From: Marinibacterium profundimaris
Lineage (GTDB): Bacteria > Pseudomonadota > Alphaproteobacteria > Rhodobacterales > Rhodobacteraceae
Assembly (NCBI RefSeq): GCF_002210095.1
Contig: NZ_AQQR01000003.1
Location: 558,001 to 622,000 of the forward strand
Direction: 5' to 3'
Length of the DNA stretch: 64,000 nucleotides
In this document: positions 10,035 to 18,725 of the stretch, piece after piece
Layout of the letters: each line of letters starts with the position of its first letter
Numbering within the stretch: the stretch's first letter is position 1
The notes under the pieces: model-generated
Told to the model about the DNA's origin: nothing
Database searches by the model: none
The model's input: the letters and a program-made list of their open reading frames with translations, nothing else
Made by a program: the position numbers and the translations under genes

Positions 10035-12383
10035 TTACAGCGAAAGCTTGATCCGGCCCCCGTTCTTCGCGCGGGACACGCAGCTCATCATTCGGCGGTT
10101 CGCGCTGCGCTCGGCCCGGGTCAGGACCATGTCCCGGTGATCGATCTCTCCTTCGGTCACGGCCACCTCGCACGAGCCGCAGAGCCCTTCGCGGCAATCG
10201 CAGGCCACGTCGATGCCGGCGGCGAGGATCGCGTCAAGCAGCGTGGTATCCGCAGGCACCTGCAGGACCATGCCGGAATCCGTCAGCTCTGCCTCGAAGG
10301 CCTGTTCCTTCTCGGGATCGAGGCCGGAATTGGCGGTGCTGAAATGCTCGAAATGGTAGGTGCCCTCGGGTGCGTCGGCGGTCAGGTCCTCAAGCGCGGT
10401 CAGCAGGCCCTGGGGACCGCAGGAATAGATCTGCCCCCCTTCGGGCAACGCCTCGACCAGCCCGGGCAGGTCCATGAAGCGGCCCTCGTCGTCGGCATAA
10501 AGCGTCAGCGCCGCGCCATGATCGGCCGCCACCCGGTCGAGGAAGGCCATGGTCCGTTTCGACCGGCCCGCGTAATGCAGCTCATAGGGCTTGCCCAGGG
10601 CCTTCAGCCGGTCGGCCATGGCCAGGATCGGGGTGATGCCGATGCCGCCGGCGACCAGGACGTAATGCGATGCCCCCTCGTCCAGCCGGAACAGGTTCGA
10701 CGGCCCGCGCAGCTTGATCTCGTCGCCCGCGCGGATGGTCTCGTGGATATGGCGCGATCCGCCCCGGCCCTGCTCTTCGCGCAGGATGGCCACCTGGTAG
10801 GTGCCGGTGTCCGGCGCGCCGCAGAGGGAATACTTGCGGTCGAAGTCGCCCACGCACAGTTCCACATGCGCCCCGGCGCTCCATTTCGGCAAGGGCCGGC
10901 CATGGGCATCCTCGAGCGTCAGGCCAAGGATCCCCTCGGCCTCCTGCCGGACCTCGACCACCCGCGCCTTGCGGGCGATGGTCTGGCGCGACGGCGCGCC
11001 GACCGGGAAATGCCGGGTCACGTCCTTCACCTCGGGCGACTCGCGTTCGGGGTTCAGCGCCGGGTCCCATTCGACCCAAAGCGCGTCCGGCCCCCGGAAC
11101 GAGGTATTGGGCATATAGGTGAACTCCTGCTCGGCCAGGCGCAGGTGCGGCAGGCGGCGCGTCATCTCTTCGAGGAAGATCCGCATCTCCATCCGGCCGA
11201 TGTTCTTGCCCATGCATTGATGCGCGCCATAGCCGAAGGTCAGGTGGTCGACCGCGTTGTCGCGATAGATGTCAAAGGTGTCGCCATCCTCGAAGTGCCG
11301 CTCGTCCTGGTTGCCCGAGGCCTGCACGATCAAAAGCTTCGCGCCCTCGGGCAGCGCCACCCCGTTCAGCTCGGTCGGCGCGGTGGCCTGGCGCCGCCAG
11401 GCCACGATCGAGCCGGCATAGCGCAGGCATTCCTCGACCGCGTTGGGGATCAGCGACGGGTCGGCGCAGATATCGTCCCAGGCCCCGCGATGGGACAGCA
11501 GCGTCTTGAACATGTTGGCCGAGGCAAGCGAGGTCGTCTCGTGCGCGGCGACGATGATCGCCATCATCATCGAATGCACGTAGCTGTCGGTGACGACCTC
11601 TGGGATCTTCTCGTTCATGCGGATCGTGTGATGCATCCAGCCGGTGCCCTCGGGCTGGGCGCGCATCTTCTCGATCACCTCGCCGGCATATTGCCAGAAC
11701 CGCCCGACATCATGGGCGACCTCGATCTGCTTCTCGTCCGACGGCTTGCCCCAGGTGTTGACCGAATGCGCCACCGAGAAGGTCTTGAGCGTGGCGATCT
11801 CGTCCTCGGGCACGCCGAGGAAATGCAGCGCCACCAGCAGCGGCACCTCGTAGAGCATCGCCTCCACCAGGTCGACCCGGCCCGCGTCGATGAACTCATC
11901 CATCTTCGCCCGGGTCAGGCGGCGCACCATGTCCTGCTGCTGTTCGAGGTTCTCGGGCAGGAAGTGATCCAGCAAGGCCCGACGCCGTTCCATGTGGGCG
12001 GGCTCGTCCTCGTTCACCATGGTGCGGTTCATGGCGTAATCGTAGCTTTTCAGGATCTCCATCGCCTCGGGCGTGGCTGGCGTGATCTTTTCCAGCACAT
12101 TGCGGGGCGAGAACAGGATGTTGTCGCGGAAGACCGCCTTGATGTCGTCGTATCGGGTGACGACCCAGTAGCCGAGTTTCGGCGAATAGAAGACGGGAAG
12201 CTGATCGCGCGACCAGCGCAGCGCCTCGGCCGGATCCAACTGGTAGGGCCCTTCGAAGGCATCGAAGGCCCGCGCCATCGCCTCGGGATCGGAGACGGGG
12301 CAGCCGCCCTGCCCCGCATTGGCGGGGGCCGCGCCCGAGAACGGGCAGCTGCCTTTGGTCGAAGCCGGGGTCTGGATAGCCAT
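10035..12383 (-). CDS. Self-sufficient cytochrome P450 fused to a phthalate-dioxygenase-type reductase (CYP116B class)
   Basis: A 782-residue monooxygenase that carries its whole electron chain. Residues about 1-450 are the P450: I-helix AAHETT (279-284), a GYGAHQCMG heme loop with ligand Cys390. A linker leads to an FMN/NAD(P)H reductase (RKYSL near 514 for FMN, GGIGITP near 578 for the nucleotide) and a C-terminal plant-type 2Fe-2S ferredoxin (CREGLCGSC near 730-740 and a later Cys in MMSCVSRA). This order is that of P450 RhF and CYP116B relatives. The ATG at 12381-12383 has GGGGAGG six bases upstream; an ATG 39 bases earlier does not. CYP116B enzymes oxidise varied aromatics and alkyl groups; the natural substrate here is unknown. 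First gene of the TRAP operon. Confidence 0.94.
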   Translation of the reverse strand: MAIQTPASTKGSCPFSGAAPANAGQGGCPVSDPEAMARAFDAFEGPYQLDPAEALRWSRDQLPVFYSPKLGYWVVTRYDDIKAVFRDNILFSPRNVLEKITPATPEAMEILKSYDYAMNRTMVNEDEPAHMERRRALLDHFLPENLEQQQDMVRRLTRAKMDEFIDAGRVDLVEAMLYEVPLLVALHFLGVPEDEIATLKTFSVAHSVNTWGKPSDEKQIEVAHDVGRFWQYAGEVIEKMRAQPEGTGWMHHTIRMNEKIPEVVTDSYVHSMMMAIIVAAHETTSLASANMFKTLLSHRGAWDDICADPSLIPNAVEECLRYAGSIVAWRRQATAPTELNGVALPEGAKLLIVQASGNQDERHFEDGDTFDIYRDNAVDHLTFGYGAHQCMGKNIGRMEMRIFLEEMTRRLPHLRLAEQEFTYMPNTSFRGPDALWVEWDPALNPERESPEVKDVTRHFPVGAPSRQTIARKARVVEVRQEAEGILGLTLEDAHGRPLPKWSAGAHVELCVGDFDRKYSLCGAPDTGTYQVAILREEQGRGGSRHIHETIRAGDEIKLRGPSNLFRLDEGASHYVLVAGGIGITPILAMADRLKALGKPYELHYAGRSKRTMAFLDRVAADHGAALTLYADDEGRFMDLPGLVEALPEGGQIYSCGPQGLLTALEDLTADAPEGTYHFEHFSTANSGLDPEKEQAFEAELTDSGMVLQVPADTTLLDAILAAGIDVACDCREGLCGSCEVAVTEGEIDHRDMVLTRAERSANRRMMSCVSRAKNGGRIKLSL

Positions 12384-12551
12384 CTCGTCGCCTCCCCTCG
12401 ATCGGATGTTCGGTGCTTTCATAGTTCACCAATAATGGACATTCAATCACCTACATCGACCACGTGTCACGAATATAGTTACAAAAGCTTGTCATCCGGG
12501 GGCGAACATGGCTTAAAACGGGTTCACATCACGGACAGGAGCCTTGCACAC

Positions 12552-13232
12552 ATGACGACCGGCCGGTTGCAAACGCTTGACCGTGGCATCGAAACGTTGC
12601 TGCTTGTCGCCCGAACGCCCGGCGGGCTGAAAGTGGGCGACCTGGCCGACCGGCTGGGTCTGCACCGGGCCGTGGCCTACCGGATCGTGGCGACGCTGGC
12701 CGATCATGCCATGGTGCGCCGGATGGAGGACGGGCGGATCGTGCTGGGCGCCGCGGCCTACATGCTGGGCGCGCGCAGTTCGGACGGGGTGCGCGACCAG
12801 GCGCGCCCGGTGCTGGAGCGGCTGGCCGAGCAGACCGGCGCCACCGCCTTCTTGTCGATTGCCGAAGGGGACGAATGCGTCGTCGCGCTGACGGCCGAGC
12901 CGCGCGAGGTCGGCGTGGCGATCCATTACCGCGTGGGCACCCGGCATCCGCTGAACCGCGGCGCCGCCGGTATAGCCATCCTGGCGCTGCGTCCGGAAAC
13001 CGAGGGCGAGAGCGAGGACCTGAAATTCGCCCGCGTCCATGGCTACAGCGTCACGCGCGGGCAGCTCCACAAGGGGGCCATCGGCGTCTCGAGCGCGGTG
13101 CGCCTGTCGACGGCGGGCGAGGCCGGGCTGGAATTGTCGGTCGGTGTCGTGGCGCTGGAGGAGCTGGACCTCGACCGTGCGGCCGAGGCCGTGCCGGCCG
13201 CCGCCCGCGCCCTGTCGGACAGGCTGGGCTGA
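12552..13232 (+). CDS. IclR-family transcriptional regulator (P450/TRAP locus)
   Basis: A 226-residue regulator with an N-terminal winged helix (LKVGDLADRLGLHRAVAYRIVATL) and an IclR effector-binding domain (ATAFLSIAEGDECV and HPLNRGAAGIAIL regions). It is divergent from the P450-TRAP operon across 168 bases, the usual position for a local regulator. ATG at 12552 with AGGAG about 11 bases upstream. The frame is open for about 2.6 kb further upstream, but that part is only antisense to the P450. The effector is probably the transported compound or a product of it. No operator could be assigned with confidence. Confidence 0.87.
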   Translation: MTTGRLQTLDRGIETLLLVARTPGGLKVGDLADRLGLHRAVAYRIVATLADHAMVRRMEDGRIVLGAAAYMLGARSSDGVRDQARPVLERLAEQTGATAFLSIAEGDECVVALTAEPREVGVAIHYRVGTRHPLNRGAAGIAILALRPETEGESEDLKFARVHGYSVTRGQLHKGAIGVSSAVRLSTAGEAGLELSVGVVALEELDLDRAAEAVPAAARALSDRLG

Positions 13233-13284
13233 CGCCAGTCGGGGCCGCACGCGCACCACGGCGCGCCCGGCCCCATCATCGGTC

Positions 13285-14709
13285 TTACCAATACTGCTCG
13301 GGCGCCATCGGCTTGCCGTTGCGGTTCAGCGCATCGCGCATCCGCAGCCTTGCATGGCCCGAGGCGACCAGCGCGCGGCAATCCTCCAGCCCCTCGGCCA
13401 GCCATGCGGCGCTTTCCCGGGTCAGCACCCGGCGGGCAAGCTCGGGTTCTCCGGCCTCCAGCAGCAGCTCGGCGCTGCGCAGGACCCGGGGCAGGTCTTC
13501 GGCCAAACGGGTCTCCATCAGGCGCCAGTGATCCCAGGTCTCCTTCAGCAGGCCGTCATCCTGGAAGGCCAGGTGCATGAGGCGCTTGAACTGGTAGACC
13601 GCGCTGTCGGACACCTCGACGCCCTGGGGCACGTGGCTGACCGTGTCGGGGTTGGTCGCCTCCTTGCGGCAGTCGAGAAAACGGTGCGCCTCTCCCGTGG
13701 TCAGGTACCGGTGCTGGCCGAATTCCTCGGGCACTTCGGTCTGGCCAAGGAACACCGGCACCAGTGGCGCCGTCACCGGGCCGACGGGCGCGTGCCACAT
13801 CATGCGCAGGTCGGAATGCGAGGGATGCACCAGCGGCACAACCTGCCCGTACCCGGCGGTGTCGCCGGTCAGGCGTTCGGTCTGGATCGCCCAGCAGACA
13901 TCCGTGAAGGTGATCGGCGCCGCTTCGGCGCGCTTGCGCATCTCGGCCTCGACCCAGGCCATGCCCTTCCACGGCCCCTTGCCGTCGCCGTAGATCGCGT
14001 TGACGTCGAAGGGCAGCCCCGCATCCGGATCGTACCAGCCCAGGTCGACGGCGGTTGAGATGAAATGCGGAGGATAGAGGAAGGTCTCGTCCGGCTCGGT
14101 CGGCACCACGCCGATATAGCCGGGGCGCGAGGCGCGGATGTCGTCGGCGCCAAGACGCTCCGCCACCCAAAGCCCCTTGCCACCCGAGAACTGGATCACC
14201 ACCCAGGCTTCATCTGGGTCGGCGATGATGTGGGAATTGCCGCCGTAACAGGAATAGCCGTGCTCGGCGATGAGCTGGGCCATGATCTCGACGCCCTCGC
14301 GCGCGGTTCGGGCGCGTTCCACCACGATGCGGGCGAGGTCGGAATAATTGGGCCCGGTCTGGTGCTTCGGCGTCATATCTATCAGCGCCTGGCAGGAGGT
14401 CGACCAGATGTCGCGCACCGCCACGCCGTGTTCGTTCAGCCCGCCATTGGTGATCGGAGCCGGCACACCAAGGTAATAGCTGTAGCTGACGCGCATGTGC
14501 CGCGCCGTCTGCGGGGCCTGCGGGATTTCGGTCCGGTGGCCGGGCATGTCGCTGTCGGGGCCCACGCCCACGGTGATGGTGGCCTCCGGCCCGTGCTCGG
14601 CCCGGTCGATGATCTCGAGCCAGTGGCTGGAAGGTTCGTCGCCGTATCCGGCCAGCCATGCATGTCCGTCCGCCGTCAGGTTGCGGCCGATATAGATCCC
14701 GTAGCTCAT
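13285..14709 (-). CDS. C69/U34-family peptidase homologue with Ser in the nucleophile position
   Basis: A 474-residue Ntn-hydrolase-fold protein of the PepD (C69) dipeptidase family: IGRNLTADGHAWLAG at the N-terminus, TNGGLNEHGVAVRD, a YGGNSHIIADPDEAWV segment and YLTTGEAHRFLD. In typical members the mature protein begins with the catalytic Cys eight residues before N-x-TADG (C-T-T-x-x-x-G-K-N). Here the equivalent residue, immediately after the initiator Met, is Ser (M-S-Y-G-I-Y-I-G-R-N). Removal of Met would expose an N-terminal Ser, so a Ser-type Ntn hydrolase is plausible; loss of activity is the alternative. The ATG at 14707-14709 has GGGGA upstream. It is the last gene of the peptide ABC operon, 25 bases after the ATPase gene, so it probably cleaves imported peptides or amides. 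Confidence 0.82.
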   Translation of the reverse strand: MSYGIYIGRNLTADGHAWLAGYGDEPSSHWLEIIDRAEHGPEATITVGVGPDSDMPGHRTEIPQAPQTARHMRVSYSYYLGVPAPITNGGLNEHGVAVRDIWSTSCQALIDMTPKHQTGPNYSDLARIVVERARTAREGVEIMAQLIAEHGYSCYGGNSHIIADPDEAWVVIQFSGGKGLWVAERLGADDIRASRPGYIGVVPTEPDETFLYPPHFISTAVDLGWYDPDAGLPFDVNAIYGDGKGPWKGMAWVEAEMRKRAEAAPITFTDVCWAIQTERLTGDTAGYGQVVPLVHPSHSDLRMMWHAPVGPVTAPLVPVFLGQTEVPEEFGQHRYLTTGEAHRFLDCRKEATNPDTVSHVPQGVEVSDSAVYQFKRLMHLAFQDDGLLKETWDHWRLMETRLAEDLPRVLRSAELLLEAGEPELARRVLTRESAAWLAEGLEDCRALVASGHARLRMRDALNRNGKPMAPEQYW

Positions 14710-14734
14710 TGGGTCCCCGTCGATATCAGTGAAG

Positions 14735-16807
14735 TCAGGTTGTCGGTTCGCCGGCATCACGCAGCGGGAACAGGCAGGCATGCCTGTGCTCCGGTGCGAT
14801 CTGCCGGTGTTCGGGTTTGGCGGCGCGGCAGGCGTCGCGGGCCAGCGGACAGCGCGTTGCGAAATCGCAGCCCTTCGGGCGGCGCATCAGGCTGGGCACC
14901 TCGCCCTCGATGGTGGCGGTCTGCGGGCGGCGTCGGTCCGGGTCGGGTTGCGGCACGCCCTCGACCAGCGCGCGCGTGTAGGGATGCGCGGGCCGGGCAA
15001 AGACCTCGGCCGCCGGGCCGTCCTCGACGATGCGGCCAAGGTACATGATGGCGATCCGGTCGGCGATGTGGCGGACCACGGGCAGGTTGTGGGTGATGAT
15101 CAGGTAGCTCAGCCCGTGCTCGGCCTGCAGGTCGGCCATCAGGTTCAGGATCTCGCCCTGGACCGAGACGTCCAGCCCCGCCGTCGGCTCGTCCGCCACG
15201 ATCAGGCGCGGGTTCAGCGCCAGCGCCCGCGCCACGCCCACGCGCCGCGCCTGCCCGCCCGAAAGCTCGTGCGGGTAGCGCGCCAGGAAGCTGTGCGGCA
15301 GGCGCACCATGTCGGCCAGCCGCTCGGCCTCGGCATCCAGGTCGCGGCCCTCGGCGCCGTGGATCACCAGGGGCTCGGTGATCAGCGCGCGCACCGATTT
15401 GCGCGGGCTCAATGATCCGACCGGATCCTGGAACATCATCGCCATGTCGCGGCGCAGCGGCTTGAAGCGGCTTTCGGCCATGCCGAGGATCTGGTTGCCG
15501 TCGTAGCGCACCGCGCCGCCGGCGGCCGCCTGCAGGTTCAGGATCGTGCGGCCCAGCGTCGTCTTGCCCGATCCGCTTTCCCCCACCAGCGCCAGCGTCT
15601 CGCCCGGCTTCACGTCAAGGCTGACATCCAGCACGGCATCGACAAAGGGATCGGACACGCCTTTCATCCGGGCCCGGATCGGCCCCATGGTGCGGAAGCG
15701 CACGTTGAGGTCGGAGACCTCCAGCAGCGGCGCCTCCCCTGCCCCGGTGCGCACCGGAGCCGGCCCGCCAAGGTCACCCGCCACGGTCATCACGGATGCC
15801 GGCGGCGGCCAGGAGGCATCGGCCAGCGGCCCCTCCAGCAGGTGGCAGCGCGCGACGCCGGTGCCGCGCGCCACCAGCGGCGGCGCGATGGTGGCACATT
15901 CCGGCTTCGCCCGCTGGCAGCGGTCGGCAAAGATGCAGCCTGAAAGCGGCTTTGTCAGGTCGGGGATATCGCCCGGGATCACCGGCAGCTTGCGGCTCAC
16001 GTCCTCGATCCGCGCCGGGTCGCATTCCAGCAGCGCGCGCGTATAGGGGTGGCGGGCATTATGGAAGATGTCGTGGACCTCGCCGGTCTCCACCACCTCG
16101 CCCGCGTACATCACCACCACGTCGTCGCACATCTCGGCGATAAGCCCGAGGTTGTGCGACACCACCACGATCGTCGTGTCGAAATCGTCGCGCAGTCCGC
16201 GCATCAGCCCGATCATCTGGGCTTCCATGGTGACATCCAGGGCCGTCGTCGGCTCGTCCGCCAGCAGCAGGTTCGGTCCCGTCAGCATCGACATGGCGAT
16301 GCCCGCACGCTGGCGCATGCCCCCCGAGAATTCGTGCGGATAGGCGTCCACCCGGCGTTCGGGATCGGGAATGCCCACGCGGCGCAGCATGTCGATGGCG
16401 GCGCGGCGCTTGTCGGCCCCGGACATCGAACGGCGGTAGAGAATGTCGGACATCTGCCGCGCGTAGGGCAGCACCGGGATCTGCGAGGTCATCGGGTCCT
16501 GGAAGACCACGCTGATCTGCTCGCCCCGCACGGCGCGCTGCGCCTCGGCGTCCATCCGCAGCAGGTCGTTCTCGCCAAAATCGATCCGGCCGGACGTGAT
16601 TTCGGCATTGCCGGCCAGCAGGCCCAGGATCGACCATAGCACGGTGCTCTTGCCGGATCCGCTTTCGCCCACGATCCCCAGGATGCGACCCCGGCGTACC
16701 GGGAAGGAGATGTCGCGCAGCGCCTTCACCCGGCCGCGGTTGGTCCTGAAGTCGAGCGTGAGCCCGTCGATGTTCAGTAGTGTGTCGGTGTCGGTCATGG
16801 TTTTCAT
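14735..16807 (-). CDS. Peptide-type ABC transporter, two ATPase domains in one protein (DppD-DppF fusion)
   Basis: A 690-residue cytoplasmic ATPase energising the permeases encoded just upstream. Domain 1: Walker A GESGSGKST (47-55), signature SGGMRQR, Walker B LLLADEPTTAL, then a Cys-containing C-terminal oligopeptide-type tail (GCIFADRC). Domain 2 repeats the pattern (Walker A GESGSGKTT near 405, LSGGQARR, LIVADEPTAGLD, GCDFATRC), so the two subunits that are usually separate DppD and DppF are joined. The ATG at 16805-16807 shares one base with the stop of the dppC-like gene (TGATG). The paired Cys in each tail resemble the iron-sulfur or zinc-binding tails of Opp/Dpp ATPases. Confidence 0.92.
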   Translation of the reverse strand: MKTMTDTDTLLNIDGLTLDFRTNRGRVKALRDISFPVRRGRILGIVGESGSGKSTVLWSILGLLAGNAEITSGRIDFGENDLLRMDAEAQRAVRGEQISVVFQDPMTSQIPVLPYARQMSDILYRRSMSGADKRRAAIDMLRRVGIPDPERRVDAYPHEFSGGMRQRAGIAMSMLTGPNLLLADEPTTALDVTMEAQMIGLMRGLRDDFDTTIVVVSHNLGLIAEMCDDVVVMYAGEVVETGEVHDIFHNARHPYTRALLECDPARIEDVSRKLPVIPGDIPDLTKPLSGCIFADRCQRAKPECATIAPPLVARGTGVARCHLLEGPLADASWPPPASVMTVAGDLGGPAPVRTGAGEAPLLEVSDLNVRFRTMGPIRARMKGVSDPFVDAVLDVSLDVKPGETLALVGESGSGKTTLGRTILNLQAAAGGAVRYDGNQILGMAESRFKPLRRDMAMMFQDPVGSLSPRKSVRALITEPLVIHGAEGRDLDAEAERLADMVRLPHSFLARYPHELSGGQARRVGVARALALNPRLIVADEPTAGLDVSVQGEILNLMADLQAEHGLSYLIITHNLPVVRHIADRIAIMYLGRIVEDGPAAEVFARPAHPYTRALVEGVPQPDPDRRRPQTATIEGEVPSLMRRPKGCDFATRCPLARDACRAAKPEHRQIAPEHRHACLFPLRDAGEPTT

Positions 16808-17718
16808 CAGCGCCCCCGGCCCATGCGGGGATCGAACACGTCGCGCAGCGCCTCGCCCAGGAAGGTGAAGCCCAGCGTCGTCAGGATCAGCGGAATGCCC
16901 CCCGCGATCACCATCCAGGGCGCATCGCGGATCACCAGGTAGCCTTCGTTCAGGATCGTGCCCCAGCTGGCCTTGGGGGGCAGCACGCCGATGCCCAGGA
17001 AACTGAGACCCGCCTCGATCGACACCACCACCGGCACCTCCATCGCCGCGAGGATCAGCAGCGGGCCGATCACGTTCGGCATGACATGGTGCAGCAGGAT
17101 CCGCGGGGTCGAGGCGCCAAGCGAGCGTTCGGCCAGGATGAATTCGGTATGGCGCAGCGCCATGGTCGCGGTGCGGGCAACGCGGCCATAGCTGGGAATG
17201 GTCGTGATGATGACGATGGCCAGCACCACGGTCAGGCTGGGCCCGGTCAGCGCCACGGTCGCCAGCGCCAGGATGATCGCGGGAAACGAGCGCACCGCGT
17301 CGAAGGCCAGCAGCAGCAGGTTGTCCAGCCAGCGCGGCCCGTAGCCCGCAATCATGCCCAGGACCAGCCCGATGATCAGCGAGACCGAGACCCCGATGGC
17401 GGCGATGTAAAGCGCCACGCGTCCGCCGTAGAGGATACGCGAGAAGGTATCGCGGCCCAGCTGGTCGGTCCCGGCCAGGTGCGCCCATGTGGGTCCGGAC
17501 ATCCGCGCGGGAATGTCCATGGCGTTGGGATCGTAGGGCGCCAGCCAGGGCGCGAAGATCGCGCTGGCGAAGAAGGCCACGACAAGGATCAGCCCGGTGA
17601 CGGCCTGCCAGTCGGTCAGGAAACCCCTGAGCTTCTCGCGCCGCTCGCGGCCGGCGCTTTCGCGCAGCTCGGCCGCGACGGCGGGGGCGGATGCGGGATC
17701 AGAGGGAGGAACGGACAC
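16807..17718 (-). CDS. Peptide-type ABC transporter permease, DppC-like
   Basis: An inner-membrane permease of about 303 residues with the DppC N-terminal cytoplasmic segment, the HLAGTDQLGRDTFSRILYG motif and the EAA-type loop (SLGASTPRILLHHVMPNV). Six hydrophobic segments. The start is uncertain: GTG at 17718 and TTG codons at 17727 and 17736 are all in frame and overlap the end of the dppB-like gene by 20-38 bases; none has a clear Shine-Dalgarno, so translation is probably coupled. Forms the channel with DppB. Confidence 0.88.
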   Translation of the reverse strand: MSVPPSDPASAPAVAAELRESAGRERREKLRGFLTDWQAVTGLILVVAFFASAIFAPWLAPYDPNAMDIPARMSGPTWAHLAGTDQLGRDTFSRILYGGRVALYIAAIGVSVSLIIGLVLGMIAGYGPRWLDNLLLLAFDAVRSFPAIILALATVALTGPSLTVVLAIVIITTIPSYGRVARTATMALRHTEFILAERSLGASTPRILLHHVMPNVIGPLLILAAMEVPVVVSIEAGLSFLGIGVLPPKASWGTILNEGYLVIRDAPWMVIAGGIPLILTTLGFTFLGEALRDVFDPRMGRGR

Positions 17719-18643
17719 GCGGATCAAGCCAGGCAATGAGGAGGTCGGAGAGCAGCACGACGAGGATGTAGAAGCCGGTGGCCAGCAGCACCCCGCCCTG
17801 CACGATGGGAAAGTTGCGGTCGGACACCGCGTCGAAGATCATCTTCCCGACACCGGGACGGGAAAAGATGATCTCGGCAAAGACCGCGGACGAGATCAGC
17901 CCGCCAAAGCCCATGCCGATCAGCGTGATGGTCGGCAGGATGGCGATCCGCAGGGCATAGCCCAGCACCACGCGGCGTGGCTTCAGGCCGAAGGCCCGGG
18001 CCGAGCGGATATAGGGCTCGCCCATGACTTCCAGCATCGAGGCGCGCACCATCCGCGCAAGGTAGCCGACCCAGCCCAGGCCGATGGCGAAGGCGGGCAG
18101 GATGAGGTGGCTCAGCTGGTCGGCGATATCGCCGGGCTCGCCTGCGCCGATGGCCGGCAGCCAGCCCAGCTGAAGCGCGAAGAGCAACAGCGCCCAGATC
18201 GACACCAGGAACGAGGGCACCGCGATCATCCCGACCGAGAACAGCCCGGTCACGCGGTCGATCCAGGATCCCGGGCGCACGGCGGCAAGACAGCCCAGCG
18301 GCACGCCCAGCAGGACGGCCCAGCCCATGCCGGTGCAGATCAGCGCCAGCGAGAAGCCGATGCGCTCGCCGATCACCGCCGTCACGGGACGGTTGGAAAA
18401 GACGTCGTTGCCCAGATCGCCCTGCAGGGCGTTTCCGAGGAAATAGACGAACTGCGTCAGCACCGGCTCGTCCAGGTGCATCCGCGCGGAATATTCCGCG
18501 ATGGCCTCGGGCGTGGCGCGGGTCCCCAGTGCCAGGATCGCCGGGTTGCCGGGGATCATGTGCAGCATGGAAAACAGCAGCAGCAGCACCGCCACGACGA
18601 CGATCATCGCCAGGCCAAGTCGTTTCAATAGGTAGGAAAACAT
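17699..18643 (-). CDS. Peptide-type ABC transporter permease, DppB-like
   Basis: A 314-residue inner-membrane permease. Hallmarks of DppB: an N-terminal helix ending FSMLHMIPGNP, the ALQGDLGNDVFSNRPV loop, the EAA-type loop (RSARAFGLKPRRVVLGYALR) and a final helix ending in LDPRVR. Six hydrophobic segments. ATG at 18641-18643. It follows the binding-protein gene by 82 bases that contain a perfect 12-bp hairpin and overlaps the dppC-like gene. Confidence 0.92.
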   Translation of the reverse strand: MFSYLLKRLGLAMIVVVAVLLLLFSMLHMIPGNPAILALGTRATPEAIAEYSARMHLDEPVLTQFVYFLGNALQGDLGNDVFSNRPVTAVIGERIGFSLALICTGMGWAVLLGVPLGCLAAVRPGSWIDRVTGLFSVGMIAVPSFLVSIWALLLFALQLGWLPAIGAGEPGDIADQLSHLILPAFAIGLGWVGYLARMVRASMLEVMGEPYIRSARAFGLKPRRVVLGYALRIAILPTITLIGMGFGGLISSAVFAEIIFSRPGVGKMIFDAVSDRNFPIVQGGVLLATGFYILVVLLSDLLIAWLDPRVRSSL

Positions 18644-18679
18644 GCCGAAAGGGCACTCCGGGGTTCAGGTCCGGTTGGT

Positions 18680-18711
18680 GCCCGCGCCGCCCTTGGGCCG
18701 GCGGCGCGGGC
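18680..18711 (-). terminator. Perfect 12-bp stem-loop between binding-protein and permease genes
   Basis: GCCCGCGCCGCC at 18680-18691 pairs with GGCGGCGCGGGC at 18700-18711 across an eight-base loop. No T-run follows, so it probably attenuates or protects the upstream binding-protein message rather than ending transcription. Confidence 0.6.
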
Positions 18712-18725
18712 CACGATGGCGGCGA

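Noticed and set aside
9900-12551. Plus-strand open frame running into the IclR gene
   Set aside because: It is antisense to the P450, whose motifs are complete; only the part after 12552 has IclR domains.
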